Assembly (NCBI RefSeq): GCF_000006985.1
Contig: NC_002932.3
Coordinates: 1,289,109-1,353,108 of the forward strand
Origin: Chlorobaculum tepidum TLS
GTDB lineage: Bacteria > Bacteroidota > Chlorobiia > Chlorobiales > Chlorobiaceae
Direction: 5' to 3'
Length of the DNA: 64,000 nucleotides
Part shown: positions 37,915 through 46,444 of the stretch, piece after piece
Layout: each line of letters begins with the position of its first letter
Numbering within the stretch: the stretch's first letter is position 1
The notes under the pieces: model-generated
Told to the model about the DNA's origin: nothing
The model's database searches: none
The model's input: only the letters and a program-made list of their open reading frames with translations
Position numbers and translations under genes: made by a program

Positions 37915-38523
37915 ATGAAAAGCCGGAATGACGAACTCCTGATCATCTTCTCGAAAAATCCCGTTGCCGGGCGAGTCAAAACCCGCCTGGCCTCGGCAAT
38001 CGGCGACGCCGAAGCACTGCGGATTTACGAGCAGCTTCGGGAGTTAACCAAGCAGGCGACAACAGGCATCAACGCATCGAAAGCCATCGCCTACTCGGAC
38101 TTCATCCCCAACACTGACCTCTTGCTTGCCCCCGACACGGAAGCGTGGCTCCAGCAAGGCAGCGACCTCGGCGAACGGATGCACCGCGCTTTCGTGAAAG
38201 GCTTTTCGCTCGGCTTCAGCCGCGTCGCGCTCATCGGCACCGACTGCCCGGAACTCAGCCCGTTCATTCTCGATCTCGCGTTCCGGAAACTCGACGCCTG
38301 CGACGTGGTGCTCGGCCCCGCGCGGGACGGCGGATTTTATCTCGCCGCCCTGAAGCAACCCTTCCCGGAGCTTTTTCTCGGCAGAACCTGGAGCACATCG
38401 AGCGTGCTGAACGACTCTCAGCGCATCATCCGCGAGCACGGCAGATCGTGCGACCTGCTCCCGGCGCTCTCCGACATCGACACCTTCGACGACCTCAGAG
38501 CGAGCGGCTTATGGACACCGTGA
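37915..38523 (+). CDS. TIGR04282-type glycosyltransferase (DUF2064)
   Basis: This 202-residue Rossmann-like nucleotidyl/sugar transferase has FSKNPVAGRVKTRL at the N-terminus, VALIGTDCPELSPF (the DxD-like acidic site) and LGPARDGGFYLAAL. The family is named for a partner of arsenosugar synthesis genes; members also occur elsewhere. It overlaps the next gene by 13 bases, a family pair seen repeatedly (TIGR04282/TIGR04283), so they probably act together. Substrate unknown. Confidence 0.85.
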   Translation: MKSRNDELLIIFSKNPVAGRVKTRLASAIGDAEALRIYEQLRELTKQATTGINASKAIAYSDFIPNTDLLLAPDTEAWLQQGSDLGERMHRAFVKGFSLGFSRVALIGTDCPELSPFILDLAFRKLDACDVVLGPARDGGFYLAALKQPFPELFLGRTWSTSSVLNDSQRIIREHGRSCDLLPALSDIDTFDDLRASGLWTP

Positions 38524-39206
38524 CAAAGCTGAGCATCATCATTCCGGCATGGAACGAGGAGACCGGAATCGCCCGCACACTCGAAACGCTGCTCGCCCTG
38601 ACGGCTGGACGCGGCGACACCGAAATCATCGTCAGCGTGTCTGGCAATGACCGTACCAAAGCAATTGCCCGAACATTTCCCGTTGTCGTCTGCCACTCCG
38701 AAAAAGGCCGCGCCGTCCAGATGAACGCCGGAGCAAAGCTGGCGACAGGTTCGATCCTCTACTTCCTGCACGCCGACACCACGCCCCCGCCATCATTCTG
38801 CGATGACATTTTCTCCGCTATCGAGCGAGGCGCCAGGGCCGGATGCTTCCGCATGACCTTCGACGATCCCGACTGGCTCATGCAGCTTTACGGCTGGTTC
38901 ACGCAATTCCCGCTTCCGGTCTGCCGGGGCGGCGACCAGTCTCTTTTCATCACGAAAGAGCTGTTCGGGCAGATCGGCGGATTCGACGAGCGGTTGCAGA
39001 TCATGGAGGACATCGAGATCATCGATCGGCTCCAGCGCCACGCCGGATTCCATATTCTCGACTCGACCGTCACCACGTCTGCGAGGAAATATCACACGAA
39101 CGGCACGGTCAGGCTGCAAGCCATCTTCGGCACGATCCACCTGATGTATGCCCTCGGCTTCAGCCAGAAGAATATTGTCGCTTTTTACCGCGATTCGATC
39201 CGGTAA
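38511..39206 (+). CDS. TIGR04283-type glycosyltransferase, GT2 fold
   Basis: The 231-residue product starts with the GT-A signature LSIIIPAWNEETGIARTLETL, then EKGRAVQMNAGAKLATGSIL, and LHADTTPPP (the DxD site). CRGGDQSLFITKELF and LQIMEDIEIIDRL (acceptor loop) follow. It is the usual partner of the preceding gene, with overlapping ends. It has no membrane anchor at the N-terminus but a hydrophobic patch near the end. The pathway here is not known. Confidence 0.85.
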   Translation: MDTVTKLSIIIPAWNEETGIARTLETLLALTAGRGDTEIIVSVSGNDRTKAIARTFPVVVCHSEKGRAVQMNAGAKLATGSILYFLHADTTPPPSFCDDIFSAIERGARAGCFRMTFDDPDWLMQLYGWFTQFPLPVCRGGDQSLFITKELFGQIGGFDERLQIMEDIEIIDRLQRHAGFHILDSTVTTSARKYHTNGTVRLQAIFGTIHLMYALGFSQKNIVAFYRDSIR

Positions 39207-39361
39207 AACCCCTTCACCCGGCGCCACACCTCTATCGTTTCATACTCAAGCACGAAACGATTTTTCGATTATTATCACTATATTTAAAACATAATAATTC
39301 CAACAGGAGCGACGCTCCGCAAGGATAACCTTCTACGCAATTCTCTTCAAATCAAACCATT

Positions 39362-40000
39362 ATGGCTACCGAAGAAACAAACATGCCCGCCGCCGAGGCA
39401 CCCAAGGCGGCTGCCGGAGCACCAAATACCAGCGCCGGTAACGGCGATATGGCCCACCTGATTGGCAACATGGGTATTCTCATCGATTCGACTATCGAGT
39501 CCGTGCAGGGAGTGATCAGCACGGTCAGCTCCGCCACCGGCCAGATCATCGAAGGGGTCACCACCACCATCAACTCCGAGCCGGTCAAGGAGATCATCAA
39601 CAACGTCAATTCAGTTTCCGGCCAAATCATCGAGGGAGTCACGAATACCCTGAAATCAGAGCAGATTCAGAACTCGTTCAACGAACTCGGCAAGTTCTGG
39701 ACAGGTATGATCTCGAACCTGAACGCGATGGTCAACTCCAACCAGGTCAAGAACCTGTTCGACAATGTCAGCGCAGGCATCAACCAGCTCGCAGGCGGCA
39801 TCTTCCCGCAAGGAATGCCTCCCATGTTCATGGGCGCTAGCAGCGGCGAAGAGAAGAGAAAAGTCGTGCATCAGATTCCCGTGGTGCACACCTCCGAATC
39901 GGGTGCCGCCACGTTGAAGGCGATGACTCCTCAGCCCACAGCAGCACCGGCAGCACCGGCAGCACCGGCAGCACCGAAAAATAAACCTGAAGGCGAATAA
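39362..40000 (+). CDS. csmH: Probable chlorosome envelope protein, CsmH-like
   Basis: The 212-residue protein has no enzymatic motif. It consists of an Ala/Pro-rich head, then two near-copies of an amphipathic block (GQIIEGVTTTINSEPVKEII and GQIIEGVTNTLKSEQIQNSF). An extended Ile/Val/Asn-rich stretch follows and the tail is Ala-Pro-rich. Repeats of this type and the setting among crtP and bch genes resemble CsmH of the chlorosome envelope in C. tepidum, which shares segments with CsmB/F and CsmC/D. The identification is by general likeness and location, so treat it as probable. Confidence 0.6.
   Translation: MATEETNMPAAEAPKAAAGAPNTSAGNGDMAHLIGNMGILIDSTIESVQGVISTVSSATGQIIEGVTTTINSEPVKEIINNVNSVSGQIIEGVTNTLKSEQIQNSFNELGKFWTGMISNLNAMVNSNQVKNLFDNVSAGINQLAGGIFPQGMPPMFMGASSGEEKRKVVHQIPVVHTSESGAATLKAMTPQPTAAPAAPAAPAAPKNKPEGE
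39941..39976 (+). repeat. Perfect 9-bp tandem repeat, four copies, inside csmH tail
   Basis: GCAGCACCG is repeated four times without mismatch and in frame, encoding Ala-Ala-Pro each time. It lies at the C-terminal end of the CsmH-like gene, and a unit change would only alter tail length. Confidence 0.9.
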
Positions 40001-40038
40001 GCCGCCATTCCTTGCTGAAAAACTTTTGATCGTATGAC

Positions 40039-40071
40039 CAGGGCGGGGTTCAACCTCGCCCTGACTTTTTT
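40039..40071 (+). terminator. Intrinsic terminator of csmH
   Basis: CAGGGCG pairs with CGCCCTG; the stem is extended by GGTT/AACC and followed by ACTTTTTT. It lies about 40 bases after the stop of the CsmH-like gene. Confidence 0.8.
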
Positions 40072-40117
40072 ATAGCCAGGCGTCAAGATTTGCCCTGCGT
40101 GGAATGAATAGAACAGA

Positions 40118-40576
40118 TCAAAGGCATTCGGCTTTCGCCTGAACCCCTGTATGCCCGAATCCCCCCTCTCCTCTCGCGGTTTCAGATAGCGATTCAACCT
40201 CCTCGAACACGACGTGATCGACCTTCGCCACCACCATCTGCGCAATGCGGTCGCCGTGGCTGACCGTAAACGGCTCGCGCCCGTGATTGATAAGGATGAC
40301 CCCCACCTCGCCGCGATAGTCGGCGTCGATAGTCGCCGGCGAGTTGGGCAGGGAGATACAATGGCGGAGCGCCAGCCCGCTTCTCGGCCTGAGCTGCGCC
40401 TCGTAGCCTTCGGGCAGCTCGATGGCGAAGCCGGTTGGAATGAGCGCCGAAGCGGAGGACGGAACGGTCACCGGCGCATCGAGACATGCCGAAACATCCA
40501 TCCCGGCAGCGTGAGCGGTTGCATAGACCGGCAGGATCGCCTTTTGATTGAGTCGAACTATTTTTACCTTGATCAT
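40118..40576 (-). CDS. dut: Deoxyuridine 5'-triphosphate nucleotidohydrolase
   Basis: The dUTPase hydrolyses dUTP to dUMP and diphosphate, keeping uracil out of DNA. The 152-residue protein has the trimer-type motifs: [14 protein letters not shown] (I), [10 protein letters not shown] (II), [16 protein letters not shown] (III), [13 protein letters not shown] (IV) and GGFGHTGV (V, with Phe stacking on the uracil). It is read away from bshB1 with a short divergent gap. Confidence 0.95.
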   Translation of the reverse strand: MIKVKIVRLNQKAILPVYATAHAAGMDVSACLDAPVTVPSSASALIPTGFAIELPEGYEAQLRPRSGLALRHCISLPNSPATIDADYRGEVGVILINHGREPFTVSHGDRIAQMVVAKVDHVVFEEVESLSETARGEGGFGHTGVQAKAECL

Positions 40577-40643
40577 CGAGTGTATCTTTTTTTACCTGAT
40601 AGCCTTCGTGGGCTGAAAACCGCGTCGCTTAATATATAAAATC

Positions 40644-41396
40644 ATGACCTTGACTGCACCCATCCAACCGGTTTACGCACTCGCTTTCGGCGCTCATCCC
40701 GACGATGTCGAACTCGCCTGTGGAGCGACGCTCCTGAAAATCATGGACGAGGGAAAGCCGGTGGCCGTCTGCGACCTCACCGCTGGGGAGATGGGCACGC
40801 TCGGCACCGCCGAAACCCGCCGTCAGGAGGCCGCGCTGGCCACCGAGCGCATGGGTTACGTGGCGCGAGAGCAGCTCGATCTCGGCGATTCGGAGCTGTT
40901 CTATACTAAAGAGAGCCTGCACAAGATCATCCGGATCATCCGCAAATACCGGCCCGACACGGTTTTCTGCAACCCGCCGGACGAACGCCATCCCGACCAC
41001 ATGAAAGCCTCGCGCCTCATCTACGAGGCCTGCTACTACGCCGGGCTGCGCAAAATCGAAACCTTTGATGGTGGCCTGCCACAAGCCGCACACCGTCCGC
41101 GCCACCTGCTCTATTACATCCAGTTCAAGCAGCTCGAACCGCAGATCGTCGTGGACGTTTCATCGACCTTCGAGCGTTCGCGAGCCGGTATAGAAGCGTT
41201 CGGAACGCAATTCCACCGCAAGGAGAACAGCGACGAGCCAGTCACGATGATCAACCGAAAGGAGTTCCTGCCGGGCCTCGAAGCGCGCTCGAGGGCACTC
41301 GGCGAGCAGATCGGCGTCATGTACGGCGAGGGGTTCCGCCTGCCGACGGCACTCGGCATCGATCACTTCACGAGCGTTTTTCCGCCCGGCGTTTGA
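40644..41396 (+). CDS. bshB1: Bacillithiol biosynthesis deacetylase BshB1-type
   Basis: This zinc hydrolase removes the acetyl group from GlcNAc-malate during bacillithiol synthesis. The 250-residue product has the metal/catalytic block FGAHPDDVELACGA, a PDTVFCNPPDERHPDH segment with the third ligand, and RRQEAALATERMGY. Green sulfur bacteria use N-methyl-bacillithiol as a main thiol, so the call fits the organism. It is separated from the next gene only by a 41-base gap. Confidence 0.88.
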   Translation: MTLTAPIQPVYALAFGAHPDDVELACGATLLKIMDEGKPVAVCDLTAGEMGTLGTAETRRQEAALATERMGYVAREQLDLGDSELFYTKESLHKIIRIIRKYRPDTVFCNPPDERHPDHMKASRLIYEACYYAGLRKIETFDGGLPQAAHRPRHLLYYIQFKQLEPQIVVDVSSTFERSRAGIEAFGTQFHRKENSDEPVTMINRKEFLPGLEARSRALGEQIGVMYGEGFRLPTALGIDHFTSVFPPGV

Positions 41397-41437
41397 CGGC
41401 GGGCCAACCCATCAATAGAATTTCAGACCTGACCGCC

Positions 41438-43126
41438 ATGCACAAATCATTGCTGAGCATCGCCGCTCTTTTGCTAGTGACGCTGTTCGCGGGCTGTGGC
41501 CCGAAATCGCAGAAATCCCGGCCCGACACCATCGTGGTTGCCGTCTCAGCCGATTTCGACCACCTCAACCCGCTGCTCATCCAGATGTCGCTCGCCCGCG
41601 AGGTGTGTACGATGATCTATCCCCAGCTTGTCAAGCCGTCGTTCGACGAAAAGAGCGGCGCGATCAGCTACCAGCCGAACGCCGCCGAGCGCTGGGAGTT
41701 CTCACCGGACGGGCGAAACGTGACGTTCCACCTGAACAGCAAGGCGGTCTGGGAGGATGGCAAGCCGCTCACCTCGAAGGACTTCAGTTTTTCCTACCGC
41801 CTGTATGCCGACCCAAACGTGGCAAGCAGTCGTCAGGATTACCTGTACGACCTGCTGCTCAAGCCTGATGGCTCGGTCGATTTCGACAAAGCAGTCGAGA
41901 CTCCGGATGACAAGACGCTGGTGCTGCACTTTAACAAGCCGATGGCCGAAAACATCGTGCTCGACCACTTCAACGACCTGATGCCAGTCGCCGAGCACCT
42001 CTTCCGAGACATCAAGCCGCAACAGATCCGCCAACAGGCGGCCACATTGCCAATCATGGGTGCAGGCCCGTTCAAAGTAAAGGAGTGGCAGCGGCAATCG
42101 AAGCTAGTGCTCGAATCGAATCCAACCTCGGTGCTGCCACGTCCGGCAGCCTCGCCGGCGCTCACCTTCATGGTGGTGCCGGAGTACACAACGCGGCTGG
42201 CGATGCTCAAATCGGGCCAGATCGACGCGCTCGTATCGGCAGGCGGCATCAACCCGAAAGACGCCGCGGAGCTGGCCAAAAGCAACCCGGAAATTGCGAT
42301 TATCCCGGTGGCCGACCGCTACTTTGATAGCGTCGTCTGGCTGAACATCGACGGCGAAGCGTGGCGCAACGGCAAGAAGATCAAGCCGAACCGCTTTTTC
42401 GGTGACCGCCGCGTGCGGCAAGCGATGACCTATGCCATCGACCGGCAGGCGATCATCGACGGCTTCATGGGGCCAAAGCATGCTACCATCGTCAACACCA
42501 CGCTCTCGCCCGCCTACACCTCGATTATTGACACATCGCTGCCCGCGTACGCCTACAATCCCGACAAGGCGCTCGCCCTTCTCAAAGAGGCTGGCTGGAC
42601 GCCGGGGCCGGACGGCATTTTGCAGAAAAACGGCCAGAAGTTCTCGTTCGAACTCGCCGCGCCCACCGGCAACCCGAGGCGCAACTACGCAGCAACGATC
42701 ATCCAGCAGAACCTCCGCAAAATCGGCATCGACTGCCGCCTGCGCTTCGACGAGTCTCTCATGTTCAACAAAAACCAGAACGAGTACCGCTACGACGCCG
42801 CCTTGTCGGGACTGGCGGCTGAAACGCTCCCCTTCCAGCTCGTCATCTGGGGATCGGACTTCGAGAAAAAACCCTTCAACTCCTCAGCCTTCCAGAACGC
42901 CGAACTCGACCGCGTCGTCGCCAGACTCACCGGCCCGCTTCCGCAAACCGAACAGGCAAAACTCTGGAAAGAGTACCAGCAAATTCTCGCCAACGAACAG
43001 CCGCGAACCTTTTTGTATTATTACGATGAACTTGAGGGATTCAACAAGCGAGTGGAGAATGTCAATTTGAGCCTGCTGGCGACGCTGGGAAATATGTATG
43101 AGTGGAAGGTTGGGAAAAAGAAATGA
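41438..43126 (+). CDS. Peptide ABC transporter substrate-binding lipoprotein (OppA/DppA family)
   Basis: The mature start is at the ATG at 41438, giving 562 residues. The signal ends in a lipobox (LLVTLFAGCG), so the protein is lipid-anchored. The SBP_bac_5 fold is shown by FDHLNPLLIQMS, TFHLNSKAVWEDGKPLTSKDFSFSY (in parts) and VRQAMTYAIDRQAII. It also has LAFGNPxxR-like PTGNPRRNYAATIIQQNLRK and the usual end. No permease or ATPase gene is next to it. An upward-extended frame overlaps bshB1 and was not used. Confidence 0.88.
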   Translation: MHKSLLSIAALLLVTLFAGCGPKSQKSRPDTIVVAVSADFDHLNPLLIQMSLAREVCTMIYPQLVKPSFDEKSGAISYQPNAAERWEFSPDGRNVTFHLNSKAVWEDGKPLTSKDFSFSYRLYADPNVASSRQDYLYDLLLKPDGSVDFDKAVETPDDKTLVLHFNKPMAENIVLDHFNDLMPVAEHLFRDIKPQQIRQQAATLPIMGAGPFKVKEWQRQSKLVLESNPTSVLPRPAASPALTFMVVPEYTTRLAMLKSGQIDALVSAGGINPKDAAELAKSNPEIAIIPVADRYFDSVVWLNIDGEAWRNGKKIKPNRFFGDRRVRQAMTYAIDRQAIIDGFMGPKHATIVNTTLSPAYTSIIDTSLPAYAYNPDKALALLKEAGWTPGPDGILQKNGQKFSFELAAPTGNPRRNYAATIIQQNLRKIGIDCRLRFDESLMFNKNQNEYRYDAALSGLAAETLPFQLVIWGSDFEKKPFNSSAFQNAELDRVVARLTGPLPQTEQAKLWKEYQQILANEQPRTFLYYYDELEGFNKRVENVNLSLLATLGNMYEWKVGKKK

Positions 43127-43683
43127 CTTTCGAGCGACCACAGGGTTACCCCGCGAGCTTCCCCATCTTGGTTTTGAGCTCTTCGCAGAATATCGTGGGT
43201 AAATGGTGAATATGGGTCAATCGACTGAGGCACGGCCAAAACGAATGCTCTCTGCAAAGAGTGTCCGGCCAAAGGATAAATCACCTTAACGCTTTATCAT
43301 ATGATGAGTTATAAATGTCTTTGACCGAACTGTTAAACTTGTTCATCAGGGATGGTCATGTGAGCATCCTTCATGCCACCCACGAAATTCTGCGAAGAAC
43401 CATGCCATATTAGCAACCATCTCGAAAGGGGCACCAAATAAACCCGACGGCATGGCTTATGAATTATGTGTACGAAGATCACGCCTGATTTTCAAGCAAA
43501 TCAACTGGATTGCCACGTCGCTACGCGCCTCGCAATGACTGAAAAGAAACCGCCGAACAGCGCTTGGCAACCCACCTCGACACCCAGCCCTCGCAGTTTT
43601 GCCATCCAGCCTATTTTACTATATTCTCCGTCATTCCGGCGCGCGCTGCGTGCCGTTTCCATCACAGAACCGATCTCCACGCG
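43127..43683. other. Intergenic region with a REP-like segment
   Basis: About 560 bases between the substrate-binding gene and bchF with no gene I can support. At about 43505-43541 is ATTGCCACGTCGCTACGCG followed by CCTCGCAATGAC. This type of phrase is repeated between genes in many bacteria. Short frames elsewhere (minus strand at 43021-43284) overlap real coding sequence and are not convincing. The bchF promoter should lie near the end. Confidence 0.5.
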
Positions 43684-44160
43684 ATGCCTCGTTATACACC
43701 GGAACAGCTTGAAAAAAGAAATGCGTCCAAGTGGACGACCGTGCAGGCTATTCTCGCCCCGATCCAGTTCCTCATCTTCCTGGCCGGTTTGACGGTCACA
43801 TACCTCTACTCGCAAGGCATCTGGGTCACCGATTTCTGGTGGGTAACCTTTTTCGTCGCACTCAAAACCTTCATGCTCGTGCTGATCTTCGTGACCGGCG
43901 GCTTTTTCGAGCTTGAGGTGTTCGGCAAGTTCGCCTTCGCGCATGAGTTCTTTTGGGAGGATTTCGGCAGCGCGATTGCCATGATCGTGCACATCTCCTA
44001 TTTCATCCTCTTTTTCTGGATCAAACCGGCGGAACATATTCTCATTCTGACCGCCTATCTTGCCTACCTGAGCTATCTGGTCAATGCGGCGCAGTTCGTC
44101 ATCCGTCTGCTGCTCGAAAAGCATAACGAGAAGAAACTCAAGGCCAGCGGAGCCGTCTGA
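43684..44160 (+). CDS. bchF: 3-vinyl bacteriochlorophyllide hydratase
   Basis: BchF adds water to the C-3 vinyl group of chlorophyllide, an intermediate step toward bacteriochlorophyll a. From the ATG at 43684 the product is 158 residues and has four hydrophobic helices. It begins with RYTPEQLEKRNASKWTTVQ and ends in a conserved YLVNAAQFVIRLLLEK; the middle contains GGFFELEVFGKFAFAHEFFW, a strong BchF/BchV feature. BchV is the homologue in bacteriochlorophyll c synthesis; position directly before bchC-bchX favours BchF. The open frame reaching upstream to 43564 has no good start. Confidence 0.9.
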   Translation: MPRYTPEQLEKRNASKWTTVQAILAPIQFLIFLAGLTVTYLYSQGIWVTDFWWVTFFVALKTFMLVLIFVTGGFFELEVFGKFAFAHEFFWEDFGSAIAMIVHISYFILFFWIKPAEHILILTAYLAYLSYLVNAAQFVIRLLLEKHNEKKLKASGAV

Positions 44161-44180
44161 TCCGAAAACTGGCAATAAGT

Positions 44181-45194
44181 ATGGAAGCGAAGAAATCCAA
44201 AGCCATCGTCTTCAGCGGCGTCAACCAGATCGAGCTGCGGGAAGTGACCCTCAAACCGGTCTCATCGACCGATGTGCTGGTCGAAACCTGGTGGTCGTCC
44301 ATCAGTACCGGCACAGAGAAAATGGCCCTCAACGGCCTGATCCCGTCGCCGCCGTTTATCTTTCCCTTCATTCCCGGCTATGAAACCGTTGGGCGCATCG
44401 TCGAAGCGGGAGACCACGTCAATCAGGGGCTGATCGGCAAGTTCGCCTACGTGGCGGGGTCGTTCGGCTACGAGGATGTGAACGCTGCTTTCGGCGGCGC
44501 TTCGCAGTTCATCGTCTGCCCGGTCGAGAGCCTGACGGTGCTCGACGGCATCGCCAATCCGCAATGCGGCATCGCTTTGCCGCTCGGCGCGACGGCGCTG
44601 CATATCGTCGATCTCGCGGAGGTCAAGAACCGCAAAGTGCTCGTGCTTGGCCAGGGCGCGGTGGGCATCCTCGCCGCAGAGCTGGCAAAGCGCTTTGGCG
44701 CGAGCCTCGTGGCGGTCACGGAACCACACCAGCGGCGGCTCGACATCTCGACGTCAGATATCAAGGTCAACCCCGAAAAGCAGGACGTCTCGGTGGCGCT
44801 GGCGGGTCACGAGTTCGACGTGCTCATCGACAGCACGGGCATCATGAGCGCCATTGAAACCGGGCTGCGCTTCCTGAAATTCCACGGCAAGGTGATCTTC
44901 GGCGGCTACTACCAGCGCATGAACATCGATTACTCGCAGGCGTTCAACAAGGAACTCTCCTTCATCGCCGCCCGCCAGTGGGCCAAGGGCGACCTGCACC
45001 GTGTGCGCGAGCTGATTGCGGCCGGCAAGATCAACGCTGAAAAGATTTTCACCCACCAGTGCACGGTTGACGACAACCTCATGGAGGCCTACATGCAGGC
45101 CTTCAGCGACTCAGACTGCCTGAAGATGATCATCCACTGGAAGCATGGCAACGAGGCGGGCGAACACTTTCCAACCTGCAACACGGCCAACTGA
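44181..45194 (+). CDS. bchC: Bacteriochlorophyllide a dehydrogenase
   Basis: BchC is an alcohol dehydrogenase-type enzyme that oxidises the C-3 hydroxyethyl group to acetyl. The 337-residue protein has a GroES-like N-terminal half (FPFIPGYETVGRIVEAGDHV) and the Rossmann half with VLVLGQGAVGILAAELAK. The zinc ligands of common alcohol dehydrogenases are not obvious, as I expect for this subfamily. It lies 20 bases after bchF and its end precedes bchX by 7 bases, so bchF-bchC-bchX form one operon. Confidence 0.93.
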   Translation: MEAKKSKAIVFSGVNQIELREVTLKPVSSTDVLVETWWSSISTGTEKMALNGLIPSPPFIFPFIPGYETVGRIVEAGDHVNQGLIGKFAYVAGSFGYEDVNAAFGGASQFIVCPVESLTVLDGIANPQCGIALPLGATALHIVDLAEVKNRKVLVLGQGAVGILAAELAKRFGASLVAVTEPHQRRLDISTSDIKVNPEKQDVSVALAGHEFDVLIDSTGIMSAIETGLRFLKFHGKVIFGGYYQRMNIDYSQAFNKELSFIAARQWAKGDLHRVRELIAAGKINAEKIFTHQCTVDDNLMEAYMQAFSDSDCLKMIIHWKHGNEAGEHFPTCNTAN

Positions 45195-45201
45195 GTACCT
45201 T

Positions 45202-46299
45202 ATGGCGCCAAGAACCATCGCGATTTACGGCAAGGGCGGCATCGGCAAGAGCTTCACGACAACGAACCTCAGCGCCACCTTCGCCATGATGAACAAGCGC
45301 GTCCTGCAGCTCGGTTGCGACCCGAAGCACGACTCGACCACCTCGCTCTTCGGCGGCATCTCGCTGCCCACGGTGACTGAAGTTTTCGCCGAAAAGAACG
45401 CGAAAAACGAGCAGGTGCAGATCAGCGACATCGTGTTCCGGCGTGACATTCCCGGATTTCCGCAGCCGATCTACGGCATCGAACTCGGCGGCCCGCAGGT
45501 GGGGCGCGGCTGCGGCGGGCGCGGCATTATTTCGGGATTCGACGTGCTCGAAAAGCTCGGCATCTTCGAGTGGGAGATCGACATCATTCTGATGGACTTT
45601 CTCGGCGACGTGGTGTGCGGCGGTTTTGCGACGCCATTGGCTCGTTCGCTCAGCGAGGAGGTGCTGCTCGTGACCAGCAACGACCGGCAGTCGATCTTCA
45701 CCTCGAACAACATCTGCCAGGCCAATAACTACTTCCGCACCATCGGCGGCCGCTCGCGCCTGCTCGGCCTGATCGTCAACCGCGACGACGGCAGCGGCAT
45801 GGCCGAAAACTACGCGAAGGCGGCGGGCATCAACGTGCTGATGAAGGTGCCCTACAACCTCCAGGCGCGCGACATGGACGACAGCTTTGACTTCGCCATC
45901 AAACTGCCCGAAGTCGGCGAACCGTTCAAAAAGCTCGCGACCGACATCCTGAACAACGCCATCACGCCCTGCGAAGCGAGCGGCCTCGATTTCAAGGATT
46001 TCGTGCGCCTCTTCGGCGACGTGAGCGAAGAGCTGCCCGCAGCCGCAACGGCTGACGAGCTGTTCAAGCGCAAGGGGGAAACCGCCGCTGACCCCGAAGC
46101 CCACGACCCCGAACGCCAGCAACTGCTCGCCTGCATTGAGAAGCTGCCGGAACCGGAACGCGAAATCTACACCCTGCACGAAATCGAGGGCAAGTCACCG
46201 GAACAGATCGCCGGGCTGAAGGGAATCGGCGAACAGGAGGTCAAAGCCCACATCGCCAGAGCAAGAAAAGCTATGCGCAAACTCTTCTTCGAACTGTAA
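45202..46299 (+). CDS. bchX: Chlorophyllide a reductase iron protein subunit BchX, with C-terminal sigma-region-4-like tail
   Basis: BchX is the nitrogenase-type Fe protein of chlorophyllide a reductase (COR), which reduces ring B. Residues 1-285 are typical: P-loop IYGKGGIGKSFTTTN, the switch and 4Fe-4S cysteines in LGCDPKHDSTTS, GCGGRGII and MDFLGDVVCGGFA. The start is the ATG at 45202. After residue ~300 the protein continues about 60 residues: LACIEKLPEPEREIYTLHEI, then EGKSPEQIAGLKGIGEQEVK, then IARARKAMRKLFFEL. This matches the helix-turn-helix of sigma-70 region 4 closely. The whole protein is 365 residues, longer than the usual ~330. The catalytic partners bchY and bchZ are not in the window. 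Confidence 0.93.
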   Translation: MAPRTIAIYGKGGIGKSFTTTNLSATFAMMNKRVLQLGCDPKHDSTTSLFGGISLPTVTEVFAEKNAKNEQVQISDIVFRRDIPGFPQPIYGIELGGPQVGRGCGGRGIISGFDVLEKLGIFEWEIDIILMDFLGDVVCGGFATPLARSLSEEVLLVTSNDRQSIFTSNNICQANNYFRTIGGRSRLLGLIVNRDDGSGMAENYAKAAGINVLMKVPYNLQARDMDDSFDFAIKLPEVGEPFKKLATDILNNAITPCEASGLDFKDFVRLFGDVSEELPAAATADELFKRKGETAADPEAHDPERQQLLACIEKLPEPEREIYTLHEIEGKSPEQIAGLKGIGEQEVKAHIARARKAMRKLFFEL

Positions 46300-46374
46300 G
46301 CTCGGTTCCGCAAAATCCCCAAGATGCTAAGATTGATCTGATCCGACCGATCTCATCTTGCGCTCGCACCAAAC

Positions 46375-46406
46375 AAAAAAGGCTGCTCACTCGGAGCAAC
46401 CTTTTT
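46375..46406. terminator. Bidirectional terminator between bchX and typA
   Basis: AAAAAAGG and CCTTTTT, with inner TGCTC/GAGCA around a 5-base centre (one C-A mismatch), lie between convergent genes. The A-run and T-run allow use on both strands. Confidence 0.85.
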
Positions 46407-46444
46407 CATTATCCACTATCCATTGTTAATTATCAATTCTCCCC

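Noticed and set aside
43021-43284. 87-codon minus-strand frame in the gap before bchF
   Set aside because: Half of it is antisense to the substrate-binding gene and no start site or family pattern was found.
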